DNA of 48,792 bases from Cerasibacillus quisquiliarum (GCF_014202495.1 NZ_JACHHA010000014.1:1-48792); one strand, 5' to 3'; shown: positions 1-8,971, counted from the first letter of the stretch. Notes: a model not told the origin generated them from the sequence alone. Program-made: numbers and translations.

Positions 1-978
1 CAATTAAAAGCGTATCGACGTGGTACTCCGGGGAAGTATATTTTTCCAAATATGTCATCCTTAATGTTTCGTAGAGAACCCGTGATGGAGAAGCTTGGCT
101 ATTGGGATAGTGTGCGTTTTGCAGCAGACGGTGAATTTAAACGACGCTTACTACGTGCCTTCGGGAAAAATAGTATCGTCGATTTAGAAACAGGTCCATT
201 ATCATTGCCACGCCAATCGGTAACATCGTTAACAGCGAGTTCGGCATTCGGCTATAACGGTTTCTTTATGGGAGCACGGAAGGAATATGTGGAAGCATTT
301 ACTGCTTACCATGAATCAGCAGACAGTTTATATTACCCATATCGACAAGAGAAGCGCTTATTCCCAGTTCCAGAGCCGATGTGGCCAGAGCGTGAGAAGA
401 AGCGTTCAGGATATAGATATTTTGATATCGTTATTGTCGCGGACTTTAGTCGGAAGAATGAAACATATTATCATACGATACGCGATATGATTGCGATTCA
501 TCATCGTCTAGGGCTTACAACTGGTCTCGTTCATATGGCGACATATGGAACACATCATAGACAAAAAATACACCCAATAATCCGCCAACTCATAGATGGC
601 GAGAATGTTCAAATACTCGTCTATGGTGAACAGATAAAATGTGATATGATATTGTTGCAGGACCCAATTATTTTACAATATAAACAAACTTTTATTCCAC
701 ATATTATGGCACAAATCGCAGCCATTTTAATATGTGAAACACCTAAACAAGATCATTTATTGAGAGATACATCAAGACAATTTATTGATTTATATAAATT
801 ACGTGGAATTTGGTATCCAATAAATGAAACAGTTCGTCAAAATTTACTAAAAACGCATAAAAAAGATATACGCTTTATCCATTTAGCAAATGATAACTGG
901 TTAGACTCAGATAAACTTAATGAAGATATATATGTAAACAGACTTGAACATTGGTTAGTGGACGATATAAACAACTGA
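1..978 (+). CDS. Glycosyltransferase, C-terminal part (5' end outside window)
   Basis: The reading frame is open from base 1 through the first ATG at 52, so this is the 3' part of a longer gene. The visible start resembles the end of a GT-A (family 2) catalytic domain: an N-M-S-S-L-M-F-R-R stretch, then F-A-A-D-G-E-F-K-R-R-L, with the acidic D-G-E expected of GT2 enzymes. A second segment follows from F-D-I-V-I-V-A-D-F-S onward. It looks like an alpha/beta domain and I cannot name it. The stop lies 14 bp before the next gene, whose ribosome site it almost touches, so the two are probably co-transcribed. Sugar transfer onto a surface polymer is the likely role, judged from the fold and the neighbouring ligases. 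Donor and acceptor cannot be read from the sequence. The family is fairly secure; the specific function is unknown. Confidence 0.75.
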   Translation, partial: QLKAYRRGTPGKYIFPNMSSLMFRREPVMEKLGYWDSVRFAADGEFKRRLLRAFGKNSIVDLETGPLSLPRQSVTSLTASSAFGYNGFFMGARKEYVEAFTAYHESADSLYYPYRQEKRLFPVPEPMWPEREKKRSGYRYFDIVIVADFSRKNETYYHTIRDMIAIHHRLGLTTGLVHMATYGTHHRQKIHPIIRQLIDGENVQILVYGEQIKCDMILLQDPIILQYKQTFIPHIMAQIAAILICETPKQDHLLRDTSRQFIDLYKLRGIWYPINETVRQNLLKTHKKDIRFIHLANDNWLDSDKLNEDIYVNRLEHWLVDDINN

Positions 979-992
979 AGGAGATGATTAAG

Positions 993-2477
993 ATGACCGA
1001 TAAAACACAACAAAATAATGTAACAAAGCGGTCAGTAGCTGGGTTGAACCAAAATGAAAACAACATTTTTACAAACCGTCCACAACCGAATAGTGATGAG
1101 AAAGAGAAAGTGCTCGTTCAACAATTACTAGAAACAGAGGAAAAATTACGAGCAACAGAAAAAGATATTCAAAGTACAAAGAAAAATATAAAGCAAATCG
1201 AAACGAGCCAAACATGGAAATGGTCAAAGCCCATTCGCAATACAAAGCATTTGTTTCGTAAAATGAATCGCCGTGAACAACTCGTGGAACAAGAGCGATT
1301 CATAAAGGCATTACAAGAGAAATTAAATAAGACGGAAAAAGAACTATACGAAGCAAAACAAAAGCTCCGGAATTATAAATTTGAAACAGAAACACTTCAT
1401 GAGGAACAAATAACACGTTATATTCGTGAATTAAGAGATCGTGGCGAGTTAATTTCATTTCTAAATGAAATGATTGCAAATAAAGAAAAGCTTGATCAAA
1501 ACTATGTAACGGCTTTAACATATATCGCACGTCTATATATGAATGAAAATGAAGATTATCGCAATTGGATTTATAATAAGGTGTTTACAGCATTAACGAA
1601 TGAAGAAACACCTGAATTTATGATGCGTCCTGGTTTACAAGAAAACAATCCAGTCCCGTTAAAGCATGTCTCATCATTTAGGGGAAGCTTAAACAGACGA
1701 ATGCGGCAGAAGCAACTCGCACAACAGCCATTACCAGAATGGCTTCTTGATGATAAGCAGAAAGCCTACAAATTTGTTGAACAACTCGGTATCCGAACAC
1801 CTTGGGTTGCTGATACGACATATAAACTGGAAGATATTCCAGCTAGAGAAGGAATCGTCATTAAACCAGCAGATGGTGCTGGTTCACGTGGTGTCTATCT
1901 CGTTAAGACGATTGATCATATTGTAGACTTAAAACGTTCAAAGCAGTTGACAAGTTGGACTGAATTGCTAGAAAGTATGCAAAAAGACCTCCACACCAAT
2001 TGGGTCGAACGAGATGAATGGCTAATGGAAGAACTGATTCTAGAAGATCCAGAAACAGCTGTTCCAGCACGTGATGTTAAGTTTTATACGTTTTACGGAA
2101 GAGTTGGTATTATTTTAGAAATTCAACGTTATCCAGAGGCGAAGTATTGTTGGTGGACTGAAACAGGCGAGCGCATTCATGTTGGAAAATATAGAGAGCA
2201 AGTCTTTAAAGGAAAAGGGGTTACACCAGAAGAAATGGTCATGGTCGAGGAATTAAGTAAACACATTCCCGCTCCCTTTGTCCGTATTGATTTTTTACGT
2301 TCACATCATGGCTTAGTTTTTGGTGAGTTTACACCGAAACCAGGAAACTATGATGAATTTAATAAGAAAACGGACCAACTCCTAGGAGATTACTATATAG
2401 AAGCTGAGAATAGATTAATGAATGATTTATTAGCTGGAAAAGTATTTGAGCCATTTAAGGCATTTTCTAAAATGTAA
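993..2477 (+). CDS. TupA-like ATP-grasp ligase with N-terminal coiled coil
   Basis: A 494-residue protein. The ATG at 993 follows the ribosome site GAAGGAGATG; an upstream in-frame ATG at 951 overlaps the previous gene and has no such site. Residues about 35-135 are charged heptad-like coiled coil, interrupted at 72-82 by S-Q-T-W-K-W-S-K-P-I-R. The C-terminal half is an ATP-grasp fold of the TupA (teichuronopeptide synthesis) type: a glycine-rich loop V-I-K-P-A-D-G-A-G-S-R-G, then D-V-K-F-Y-T-F-Y-G, then a metal-site segment F-V-R-I-D-F followed by F-G-E-F-T. ATP-grasp enzymes join a carboxylate to an amine through an acyl-phosphate. TupA is linked to the polyglutamate-polyglucuronate wall polymer of alkaliphilic bacilli. 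The substrate here is inferred only. The gene lies in a same-strand run with three further ligases. Confidence 0.75.
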   Translation: MTDKTQQNNVTKRSVAGLNQNENNIFTNRPQPNSDEKEKVLVQQLLETEEKLRATEKDIQSTKKNIKQIETSQTWKWSKPIRNTKHLFRKMNRREQLVEQERFIKALQEKLNKTEKELYEAKQKLRNYKFETETLHEEQITRYIRELRDRGELISFLNEMIANKEKLDQNYVTALTYIARLYMNENEDYRNWIYNKVFTALTNEETPEFMMRPGLQENNPVPLKHVSSFRGSLNRRMRQKQLAQQPLPEWLLDDKQKAYKFVEQLGIRTPWVADTTYKLEDIPAREGIVIKPADGAGSRGVYLVKTIDHIVDLKRSKQLTSWTELLESMQKDLHTNWVERDEWLMEELILEDPETAVPARDVKFYTFYGRVGIILEIQRYPEAKYCWWTETGERIHVGKYREQVFKGKGVTPEEMVMVEELSKHIPAPFVRIDFLRSHHGLVFGEFTPKPGNYDEFNKKTDQLLGDYYIEAENRLMNDLLAGKVFEPFKAFSKM

Positions 2478-2530
2478 TTAATAATCAAGAAGACAAATGT
2501 CGGAACATAAATGTAGGGGGAAGAGATCCA

Positions 2531-4159
2531 ATGGAAGACGTTAATAGAGAATGGTTACCACATTTGCATGACGAGTTTGTTTCCGAGGCGAATGGTACTC
2601 TACTCGATGCTTATGTTGTTGCATTAGAAGGTTGGCGTAGAGGATTAACATTAAGATGGCATGTTAAGGATTCAGAGAAATTTAAAGACATGAAAACATG
2701 GTTTGTCGATAATCCTGGGCTGCTTTTTTCATTGAGTTCTGATGAAAAAACACACTATTTCTTCCGCTCACGTGGTGATTTAGTCACCAATGAAGCAGTA
2801 GAAATAGGCAGTGATAAAGCAAAAACGAAGCAAATTTTTAGAGATAAAGGCATTCCAACACCTGAAGGAAAGTTCTTTTCGGAAGCTGAAACAGATGAGC
2901 AAATATTAGCATATGCTCAACAACTCGGTTATCCAGTCGTATTAAAGCCTACTGATGGAAGCTTCGGAAAAGGTGTTGTTGCTAATATTACGAGTGACGG
3001 TGAAATGACATATTCCATCGATTATGTTCGTCATGAACTCGGCTACAAAGATGTAATTGTGGAAAAATATATTCCAGGTGAGGATCTGCGCCTTTATGTT
3101 GTTAATAATGAAGTCGTAGGCGCGATTAAACGAATCCCTCCACATGTCATTGGTGACGGGATAAATTCAATTGAAGCATTAATAGAATTAAAAAACGAAG
3201 AGCGTCGCTTAAGTCCAAGATTGTCTAGCTGTTTAATTGAAACAAATAAAGAACTTATCGATTATGTAGGACGTCACGGTTACACATTAAATACTGTCCC
3301 TGAAAAAGGGGAGTGTGTCTTTCTAAGCGAAAGAGCAAATATATCTCTTGGTGGCGATCCAGTCGATGTCTTTGATGAATTATCTAATAAAATAAAAGAA
3401 ATCGCTGTAAAGGCATTAAAAGCTGTACCAGGACTTGTACATGGGGCGGTTGATATATTACTTTACAAAGATGAAGAAACAAATGAAGAACGAGGATACG
3501 TGATTGAATTAAATCCGACATCACAACTTGGTGGTATACTTTACCCAGTCAAAGGTAAAGCACGTGATGTTCCAGCAGCTATTATTGATTATTATTTTCC
3601 AGAAACGAAAGGGCGTCGTCTAGATAATGAAAAGATTTACTTCGATCTTTTTGATGTCCTTGAACCATTACAGTCAAGACAAGCACATGTTTCAACGGTA
3701 ACACCAAGTCCACAAGGAAAAATTCATGCCAAGAAATATACTGTCATAGGAGATGTTCAAGATTTAGGTTATCATCGTGGTTTACGCAAACAAGCTTTCG
3801 AACGATATTTGCATGGTTTTGTCGTAAATAAAGAAAATGGCGATATTGATGTGATTGTTGGAGGCTTAGATCCCGAAATGGTCGATGATTTTAAAAACGC
3901 TTTTTGGGAAGATGAAGAACGTGCAACAGTATTAGCTGTTGAAGAAGAGCCATATCATGAACCATTAAAAGTAGGCTTTGAAGTAAAAGCAGACATCAAA
4001 ACATTGAAAGAAGAATTAGAAGCACTAAATAGAGAAATTGAACAAACAACACTCGAAATGAAAAGAGCAGAAGTGAAACGTCGTAAATTATATGACAGTC
4101 TTTCTTGGAAGTCAACGAAGCCTATTCGTGTTCTTGGGGCAATATTTAAAAATAAATGA
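2531..4159 (+). CDS. CphA/GshAB-like ATP-grasp ligase with acylphosphatase-like domain (paralog A)
   Basis: A 542-residue protein with ATG at 2531 after AGGGGGAAGAG. Domain order: an N-terminal region with A-L-E-G-W-R-R-G-L (31-39), an ATP-grasp core about 95-350, an acylphosphatase-like domain about 400-485, a coiled coil about 485-520, and a tail S-L-S-W-K-S-T-K-P-I-R at 523-533. The core has the glycine loop K-P-T-D-G-S-F-G-K-G (139-148), the I-G-D-G...I-E-A-L-I-E-L-K-N segment seen in cyanophycin synthetase and GshAB, and metal ligands in V-I-E-L-N (E326, N328). It should form amide bonds using ATP, probably on amino-acid or polymer substrates. The acylphosphatase module keeps the V-x-N asparagine (N433) but has His where the catalytic Arg should be. 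It is a close paralog of the next gene, 32 bp downstream. Confidence 0.75.
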   Translation: MEDVNREWLPHLHDEFVSEANGTLLDAYVVALEGWRRGLTLRWHVKDSEKFKDMKTWFVDNPGLLFSLSSDEKTHYFFRSRGDLVTNEAVEIGSDKAKTKQIFRDKGIPTPEGKFFSEAETDEQILAYAQQLGYPVVLKPTDGSFGKGVVANITSDGEMTYSIDYVRHELGYKDVIVEKYIPGEDLRLYVVNNEVVGAIKRIPPHVIGDGINSIEALIELKNEERRLSPRLSSCLIETNKELIDYVGRHGYTLNTVPEKGECVFLSERANISLGGDPVDVFDELSNKIKEIAVKALKAVPGLVHGAVDILLYKDEETNEERGYVIELNPTSQLGGILYPVKGKARDVPAAIIDYYFPETKGRRLDNEKIYFDLFDVLEPLQSRQAHVSTVTPSPQGKIHAKKYTVIGDVQDLGYHRGLRKQAFERYLHGFVVNKENGDIDVIVGGLDPEMVDDFKNAFWEDEERATVLAVEEEPYHEPLKVGFEVKADIKTLKEELEALNREIEQTTLEMKRAEVKRRKLYDSLSWKSTKPIRVLGAIFKNK

Positions 4160-4191
4160 ACGTGTAACAGATAAGTGAGGAGATTTTTCAA

Positions 4192-5835
4192 ATGAAGAAA
4201 TTCAGTGGAGTCAGTTTACCTCAGCTCACCGAAGAAATTGTTAGAAATGCACGTAAAACAAGACTTGATGCATTTGCTGTTGCTCTCGAAGGCTGGAGAA
4301 GAGGTTTAAAGTTAAAATGGTATACAAAGGATACACCACATTTTGATGATATGATTATATTTGGGGTGAATCCTCCAGGACGTTTATTTTCCTTAAGTTC
4401 TGATAAAAAAACACATTTCTTTTTTAGAACGAGAGGAGATAAAGTTTCTAACAGAGCTGTTGAAATTGGTTCGGAAAAAGGTGACACTAAAATATGGCTA
4501 GATAAAGCTGGTGTACCGGTGCCACAAGGTAAAGGTTTTCCAGAAGATGCAACGGACGAGGAAATTATTGAATATAGTCGTACGCTTGATTATCCATTAG
4601 TATTTAAACCGACAAATGCAAGTCTAGGTAATGGTGTCGTTACAAATTTACAGAATGAAGCGGAATTTGTTGCGGCATTGAACTACGTTCGCCATGAGCT
4701 TGGATACAAAGAAGTCATTGTAGAGCAACATGTCTCTGGTAAAGAATATCGTCTATATGTTGTCGAGGATCAAGTTATTGCCGTTTATAATCGTATTCCT
4801 GCGAATATTACAGGAGATGGGAAACATACGATTGAAGAACTAATAGAGTTAAAAAATTATGAACGTAGACAAAATGCACGATTAAATAGCTGCTTAATTC
4901 ATACAGATCAAGAGATTGTAGATTTTGTAACTGAACAAGGCTATTCATTAGATAGCGTCCTAGAAAAAGGCAAACAGCTTTTGCTTCGAGAAAAAACAAA
5001 CGTTTCATCAGGTGGCGATCCGATTGATGTCACAGATGAAACACCAAATGAAATCAAGCAAATTGCCATTGATGCTGTAAAAGCTATTCCAGGTTTACAT
5101 CATGCTGGCGTAGATATCATTGTCAATGAAGATTCAAAGATTAAACAACCTGCTGTCGTATTGGAAATAAACCCAACTGCACAAATTGGTGGAGCGTTAT
5201 TCCCATTAAGAGGAAAGGCAAGAAATATTCCAGCTGCGATTATAGATTACTATTTCCCAGAGACAAAAGGAATTGACACAAGTGATTCGAAAATATATTT
5301 CGATATGTCAACAGTGTTAGAACCGTTAGAAGATCGAACGGCGATTGAAGTTGAAGTCGCCCCTGCACCGATGGGAAAACTTTACGCTAAGCGCTATGTC
5401 GTTATCGGTGATGTGCAAAGACATCGATATCACCGTTGGATTAAAAAGCAAGCGCTTGATCGCAACTTGAATGGTTTTGTTAAAAATATGGTATTTGATG
5501 AGATAGAGGTAATCATTGCTGGTACAGATAAGAAAGAAGTTGATGGATTTAAGCAGGTTTTAAAGCAATATCCACAAGGTTCTAAAGTAGTAAAAATTCA
5601 AGAAGAAGTATGGGAAGAACCTGTTACTGTTGGATTCGAAATTAATGAACGTTATAATACATCTACCTTAAGAGCAGCTCAATATTCATTAAGAAAGATG
5701 CATCAAGAGTTAGCCCGACTTACAAAACAGAAGAATCGTATTGAAAAAGATATTAGTCATGTGTTTAATAGTACATCTTGGAAATTCTCCACACCAATTC
5801 GGAAAGTAGGAGAAATTGTGAAAGGTAAGAAATAA
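4192..5835 (+). CDS. CphA/GshAB-like ATP-grasp ligase with acylphosphatase-like domain (paralog B)
   Basis: A 547-residue protein with ATG at 4192 after GTGAGGAGATTTTTC. The architecture matches the upstream gene: A-L-E-G-W-R-R-G-L near residue 40, an ATP-grasp core with I-T-G-D-G-K-H-T-I-E-E-L-I-E-L-K-N and V-L-E-I-N-P-T-A-Q metal-site residues, an acylphosphatase-like domain in the last quarter, a coiled coil, and S-T-S-W-K-F-S-T-P-I-R at 527-537. The glycine loop reads K-P-T-N-A-S-L-G-N-G, with N-A in place of the D-G of its paralogs, so nucleotide binding may differ. In the acylphosphatase-like part, V-Q-R-H-R-Y-H-R again puts His at the catalytic Arg position. It is probably an ATP-dependent amide ligase in the same pathway as paralog A. 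Whether the two act on different substrates or as a pair cannot be told. Confidence 0.75.
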   Translation: MKKFSGVSLPQLTEEIVRNARKTRLDAFAVALEGWRRGLKLKWYTKDTPHFDDMIIFGVNPPGRLFSLSSDKKTHFFFRTRGDKVSNRAVEIGSEKGDTKIWLDKAGVPVPQGKGFPEDATDEEIIEYSRTLDYPLVFKPTNASLGNGVVTNLQNEAEFVAALNYVRHELGYKEVIVEQHVSGKEYRLYVVEDQVIAVYNRIPANITGDGKHTIEELIELKNYERRQNARLNSCLIHTDQEIVDFVTEQGYSLDSVLEKGKQLLLREKTNVSSGGDPIDVTDETPNEIKQIAIDAVKAIPGLHHAGVDIIVNEDSKIKQPAVVLEINPTAQIGGALFPLRGKARNIPAAIIDYYFPETKGIDTSDSKIYFDMSTVLEPLEDRTAIEVEVAPAPMGKLYAKRYVVIGDVQRHRYHRWIKKQALDRNLNGFVKNMVFDEIEVIIAGTDKKEVDGFKQVLKQYPQGSKVVKIQEEVWEEPVTVGFEINERYNTSTLRAAQYSLRKMHQELARLTKQKNRIEKDISHVFNSTSWKFSTPIRKVGEIVKGKK

Positions 5836-5927
5836 TATTAGTCCTATCTTAGAAACAATCTTAGAAACAATCTTTGGAAAATAAAACGATATAAGTTTAA
5901 TTTTAATATAGTAGGAGTGGGGCTTCT

Positions 5928-6743
5928 TTGGAACGACCAATTGGTATAATTGATTCAGGAGTCGGTGGCTTGACAGTTACAAATGAAATAATAAAACGGT
6001 TGCCTAAGGAAAATATTATCTATCTTGGTGATAAAGAGAGATGTCCTTATGGATCAAAAACAGAAAATCAAATAAAAAAATATACATGGGATATGGTCAA
6101 CTTTTTATTGAAAAAAAATATAAAAGCGCTTGTTATAGCATGTAATACAGCTACAGCATATACATTGGAAGACTTGGAGAAAGAACTAGATATACCGGTT
6201 ATTGGAGTCATCAATCCTGGTGCGATTACTGCATTAGAATCCACACAAAATTATAATATAGGAATTCTTGGGACAGATGGGACAATAAGGAGTCAGGCAT
6301 ATACAAAAGCTTTACATCATCTTTGTCCTCAAGTTAATGTAACTAGTCTGGCGTGTCCATCTTTTGTTCCGATGATTGAACAAGGAATACTATCTGGTCC
6401 TAAGCTTAAAGATGAAGTCAAGCAAACTTTGTTACCATTACAGCAACAGAATAAGTGTGATACATTGGTTTTAGGTTGCACACATTATCCCTTAATTAAA
6501 GATACAATTCAAGATGTTATGGGAAGTGAGATCAAACTCGTTTCTTCTGGAGAGGCAACAGCGAGAGTAGCAAAGTCAGTTCTAAAGAAATATGGCATAG
6601 ATAATAAGACAGACAAAATTCCAACATATAACTTCTATACAACAGGTGATTTAAAACTATTTACTAAAACAGCACAAATCTTATTTCAAGATTTTACGGG
6701 TCATGTGACGTCTGTAATGATTGATAGAGTCTCTCTTTATTGA
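5928..6743 (+). CDS. murI: Glutamate racemase
   Basis: A 271-residue protein of normal family length. It starts with TTG at 5928 behind GTAGGAGTGG. The enzyme interconverts L- and D-glutamate in the cytosol with two cysteines and no cofactor. Both are present: C72 in A-C-N-T-A and C184 in L-G-C-T-H-Y-P, with the N-terminal D-S-G-V-G-G-L-T substrate loop (D9, S10). Bacteria need D-Glu for peptidoglycan, and bacilli also use it for polyglutamate polymers. Its place between ATP-grasp ligase genes, rather than in a cell-division or peptidoglycan cluster, suggests a dedicated D-Glu supply for the polymer made here; that is inference. Whether the genome has a second, housekeeping copy cannot be seen. 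The gene is visibly richer in A+T and AGA codons than those before it. The 92-bp gap upstream contains a 12-bp direct repeat (CTTAGAAACAAT twice). Confidence 0.93.
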   Translation: MERPIGIIDSGVGGLTVTNEIIKRLPKENIIYLGDKERCPYGSKTENQIKKYTWDMVNFLLKKNIKALVIACNTATAYTLEDLEKELDIPVIGVINPGAITALESTQNYNIGILGTDGTIRSQAYTKALHHLCPQVNVTSLACPSFVPMIEQGILSGPKLKDEVKQTLLPLQQQNKCDTLVLGCTHYPLIKDTIQDVMGSEIKLVSSGEATARVAKSVLKKYGIDNKTDKIPTYNFYTTGDLKLFTKTAQILFQDFTGHVTSVMIDRVSLY

Positions 6744-6783
6744 ATTCCATAAATATTGGATTCAAATATAGATAGAAAGGTGT

Positions 6784-8376
6784 ATGAATATGAAAATAGA
6801 TCCAAATAATTGGTTGTCTCACCTAAAGCATTTGCCAGAAGATATTTCTAACTATAAAACATGTACATATCTAATTGCATTGGAGGGCTGGAGAAGAGGT
6901 TTAAAATTAAAGTTTCATATGAAACCGAGCACTGCTATTGGACCATCTGCCAGATTTTCATTAAGTGACGGAAAAAAGCAGCATTTCTTTACTGTGTCTA
7001 GAGGAGATAAAGTAACTAATGAGGCAATAAGAATTTGTTCAAATAAACCACTAACATACAAATATTTATCTAAAAACAATGTACCTATACCTGAAGGGAA
7101 AAGTTTTGATGCTAAAACTAGTAATGAAGAAATAATAAGTTATGCAGAACAAATTGGATTTCCACTCGTTCTTAAGCCCTCAGATGGCTCGAGTGGAAGA
7201 GGAGTTATAACAAATATAAAAAATATAGAACAATTTAAAGAAGCTCTAGCTGAAGTGAAAGAAAATCAAGGATTTAAAAGTGTAATTGTAGAAAGATTTA
7301 TTGTTGGAGAAGATTATAGAGTTTATGTAGTTGGAGATAGAGTAGTAGCTGCAACAAGAAGAACGGCAGCAAATGTTATTGGGGATGGTAAGCGTACAAT
7401 TGAAGAATTAATTGAAATTAAGAACAAAGAAAGAAGAAAAAATCCATTTATAAAAAATCGAAGTATAAAAATTAATAGGGATATGATAGACTGGTTAAAG
7501 AAATCTAATAAAACTTTATCAACCGTACCTGAAAAAGGGGAAAGAGTTTTCTTGAGAAGACAAGGTGCTTATTTGAAAGAACGTGATCCGGTCGATATAA
7601 CTGATGAAATGTCTGACCACTTAAAGGCAATTGCAGTTAAAGCAATGAAGTCGATTCCTGGTTTAACGCATTGTGATGTCGACATGCTTGTTAATGAAAA
7701 GACGGGAGAGGGCTATGTTAATGAGATAAACTCACGACCACAAATTAGTAACCATTTATTCCCTTTAGAAGGATTAGCGAGAGATGTACCTAAAGAAATT
7801 ATTGATTTCTATTTTCCAGAAACGAAGAAGACACCTAGAAATGATTTTTTTTATTTCGACTTTAATCCAGTATATGATGCCTTTCGCAATCGAAACGTAA
7901 AGGAACTTACGATACCAGACATACCAACCGAACCACAAATTGCACGCAGATTTAGATTGTCAGGTAATTTAAGGGGGGTTAACTATGAAAGATGGATTCG
8001 AAGACATGTAATTAGATTACAGTTAAATGGTTATTTAAAACATTTAAAAAACGGAAAAACATCTATCGTAGTATCAGGAACACCCGAGAATATTGATTCT
8101 TTCAGAAATATAATAACTAATCAAGCGCCTAAAAAGGCTAAAGTAACGCGGATTATTGAAAAGAGTTGGGATAAGCCAATTAAGATAGGATTTGAATTTA
8201 AAAAGACTCATCCCGATAGTGACTTTAAACAATTAGAAGCTGCAAAAAATGAGATTAAAAAGCTGAAAAAAGAAAAACAAACCTATGAAAATGAGTTGAA
8301 AAACATAATGAATAGTAAAACATGGAAATGGGCAAAGCGCATTCAAAAGATTAGTGGAGGAGAAAATAGCTATTAA
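6784..8376 (+). CDS. CphA/GshAB-like ATP-grasp ligase with degenerate acylphosphatase-like domain (paralog C)
   Basis: A 530-residue protein. Two ATGs (6784 and 6790) lie behind GAAAGGTG; 6790 has the more usual spacing, so the start is uncertain by two codons. It shares A-L-E-G-W-R-R-G-L-K-L-K, the glycine loop K-P-S-D-G-S-S-G-R-G, I-G-D-G-K-R-T-I-E-E-L-I-E-I-K-N and the classic metal site V-N-E-I-N-S-R-P-Q with paralogs A and B, but it is the most divergent. Its acylphosphatase-like module has lost both catalytic positions (Glu for Arg, His for Asn). The tail S-K-T-W-K-W-A-K-R-I-Q is at 511-521. Base composition matches the neighbouring murI more than paralogs A and B, hinting that murI and this gene have a separate history. 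It is probably an amide-forming ligase in the same surface-polymer pathway and the last gene of the run. Confidence 0.75.
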   Translation: MNMKIDPNNWLSHLKHLPEDISNYKTCTYLIALEGWRRGLKLKFHMKPSTAIGPSARFSLSDGKKQHFFTVSRGDKVTNEAIRICSNKPLTYKYLSKNNVPIPEGKSFDAKTSNEEIISYAEQIGFPLVLKPSDGSSGRGVITNIKNIEQFKEALAEVKENQGFKSVIVERFIVGEDYRVYVVGDRVVAATRRTAANVIGDGKRTIEELIEIKNKERRKNPFIKNRSIKINRDMIDWLKKSNKTLSTVPEKGERVFLRRQGAYLKERDPVDITDEMSDHLKAIAVKAMKSIPGLTHCDVDMLVNEKTGEGYVNEINSRPQISNHLFPLEGLARDVPKEIIDFYFPETKKTPRNDFFYFDFNPVYDAFRNRNVKELTIPDIPTEPQIARRFRLSGNLRGVNYERWIRRHVIRLQLNGYLKHLKNGKTSIVVSGTPENIDSFRNIITNQAPKKAKVTRIIEKSWDKPIKIGFEFKKTHPDSDFKQLEAAKNEIKKLKKEKQTYENELKNIMNSKTWKWAKRIQKISGGENSY

Positions 8377-8904
8377 GTCTTAAGAAAAGACTAGAAATAG
8401 GGGTTGCAAAGTGGAAACGTACGAAGATATTTTGTAACTCCTATATTTTGTTGTTCTAAGAAACAATGTATCAATTATTTTTTAATAACGATATGCGATT
8501 TAGTTTATTAAAATATAGTTATGTTTTCTTAAGTTATATGATTAAATAAGTAAAACTAAGTGTATTCAGTTATAATTATTTATTGAGTTTGCACATATTA
8601 CTGTTGAAACATTTGATAATCTTTAGCGAAATAGCTTTATTTTGTTTTACTCTACTTACCATTGTTTTATAAAATATTACATTCTTCGCAGTTTTATCAT
8701 ATTTCCTCGTAATAATTTGTTTGTGATCCCTATTTAGTAATACATTTAATATATACAATTCTTTAACAAGCATACGATTTGAATTTGAACGGCTTAGTTT
8801 ACTTCCAACGATATCTCTAGCCTTCATTGTTGTCATATCTTTCTTTATTAAGTATCTTATTATAATCAAATGATAAAGTAGCAGTATTAACCTTAACAAA
8901 ACTT
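8377..8904. other. AT-rich intergenic stretch after the ligase cluster
   Basis: About 530 bp with no convincing gene. Just after the stop are two hairpins, AGTCTT...AAGACT (8376-8392) and a 12-bp wobble stem at 8399-8442 followed by a broken T-rich run. Together they may terminate the cluster, but weakly. A minus-strand open frame (8576-8899, TTG start or an internal ATG) encodes a basic peptide I do not recognise. It lacks a good ribosome site and has the composition of non-coding DNA, so I do not call it a gene. Confidence 0.4.
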
Positions 8905-8930
8905 TAAAAAACGGGTCTATAGTCCGATGT
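8905..8930 (+). promoter_or_regulatory. SigD-like promoter of the amidase gene
   Basis: TAAA at 8905-8908, 14 bases, then TCCGATGT at 8923-8930, against the SigD pattern TAAA-N14-16-GCCGATAT. A transcript from here would have a leader of roughly 35 bases before the TTG start at 8972. Autolysins are typical SigD targets in Bacillus. Confidence 0.5.
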
Positions 8931-8971
8931 ATATAGTGTATATAAAAAAATTTATTTGGGGGTGTAAATGG

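Noticed and set aside
8576..8899. Minus-strand open frame for a basic peptide of up to 107 residues
   Set aside because: TTG start without a ribosome site, composition like the surrounding spacer and no recognisable motif. A small gene cannot be fully excluded, but it is not supported.
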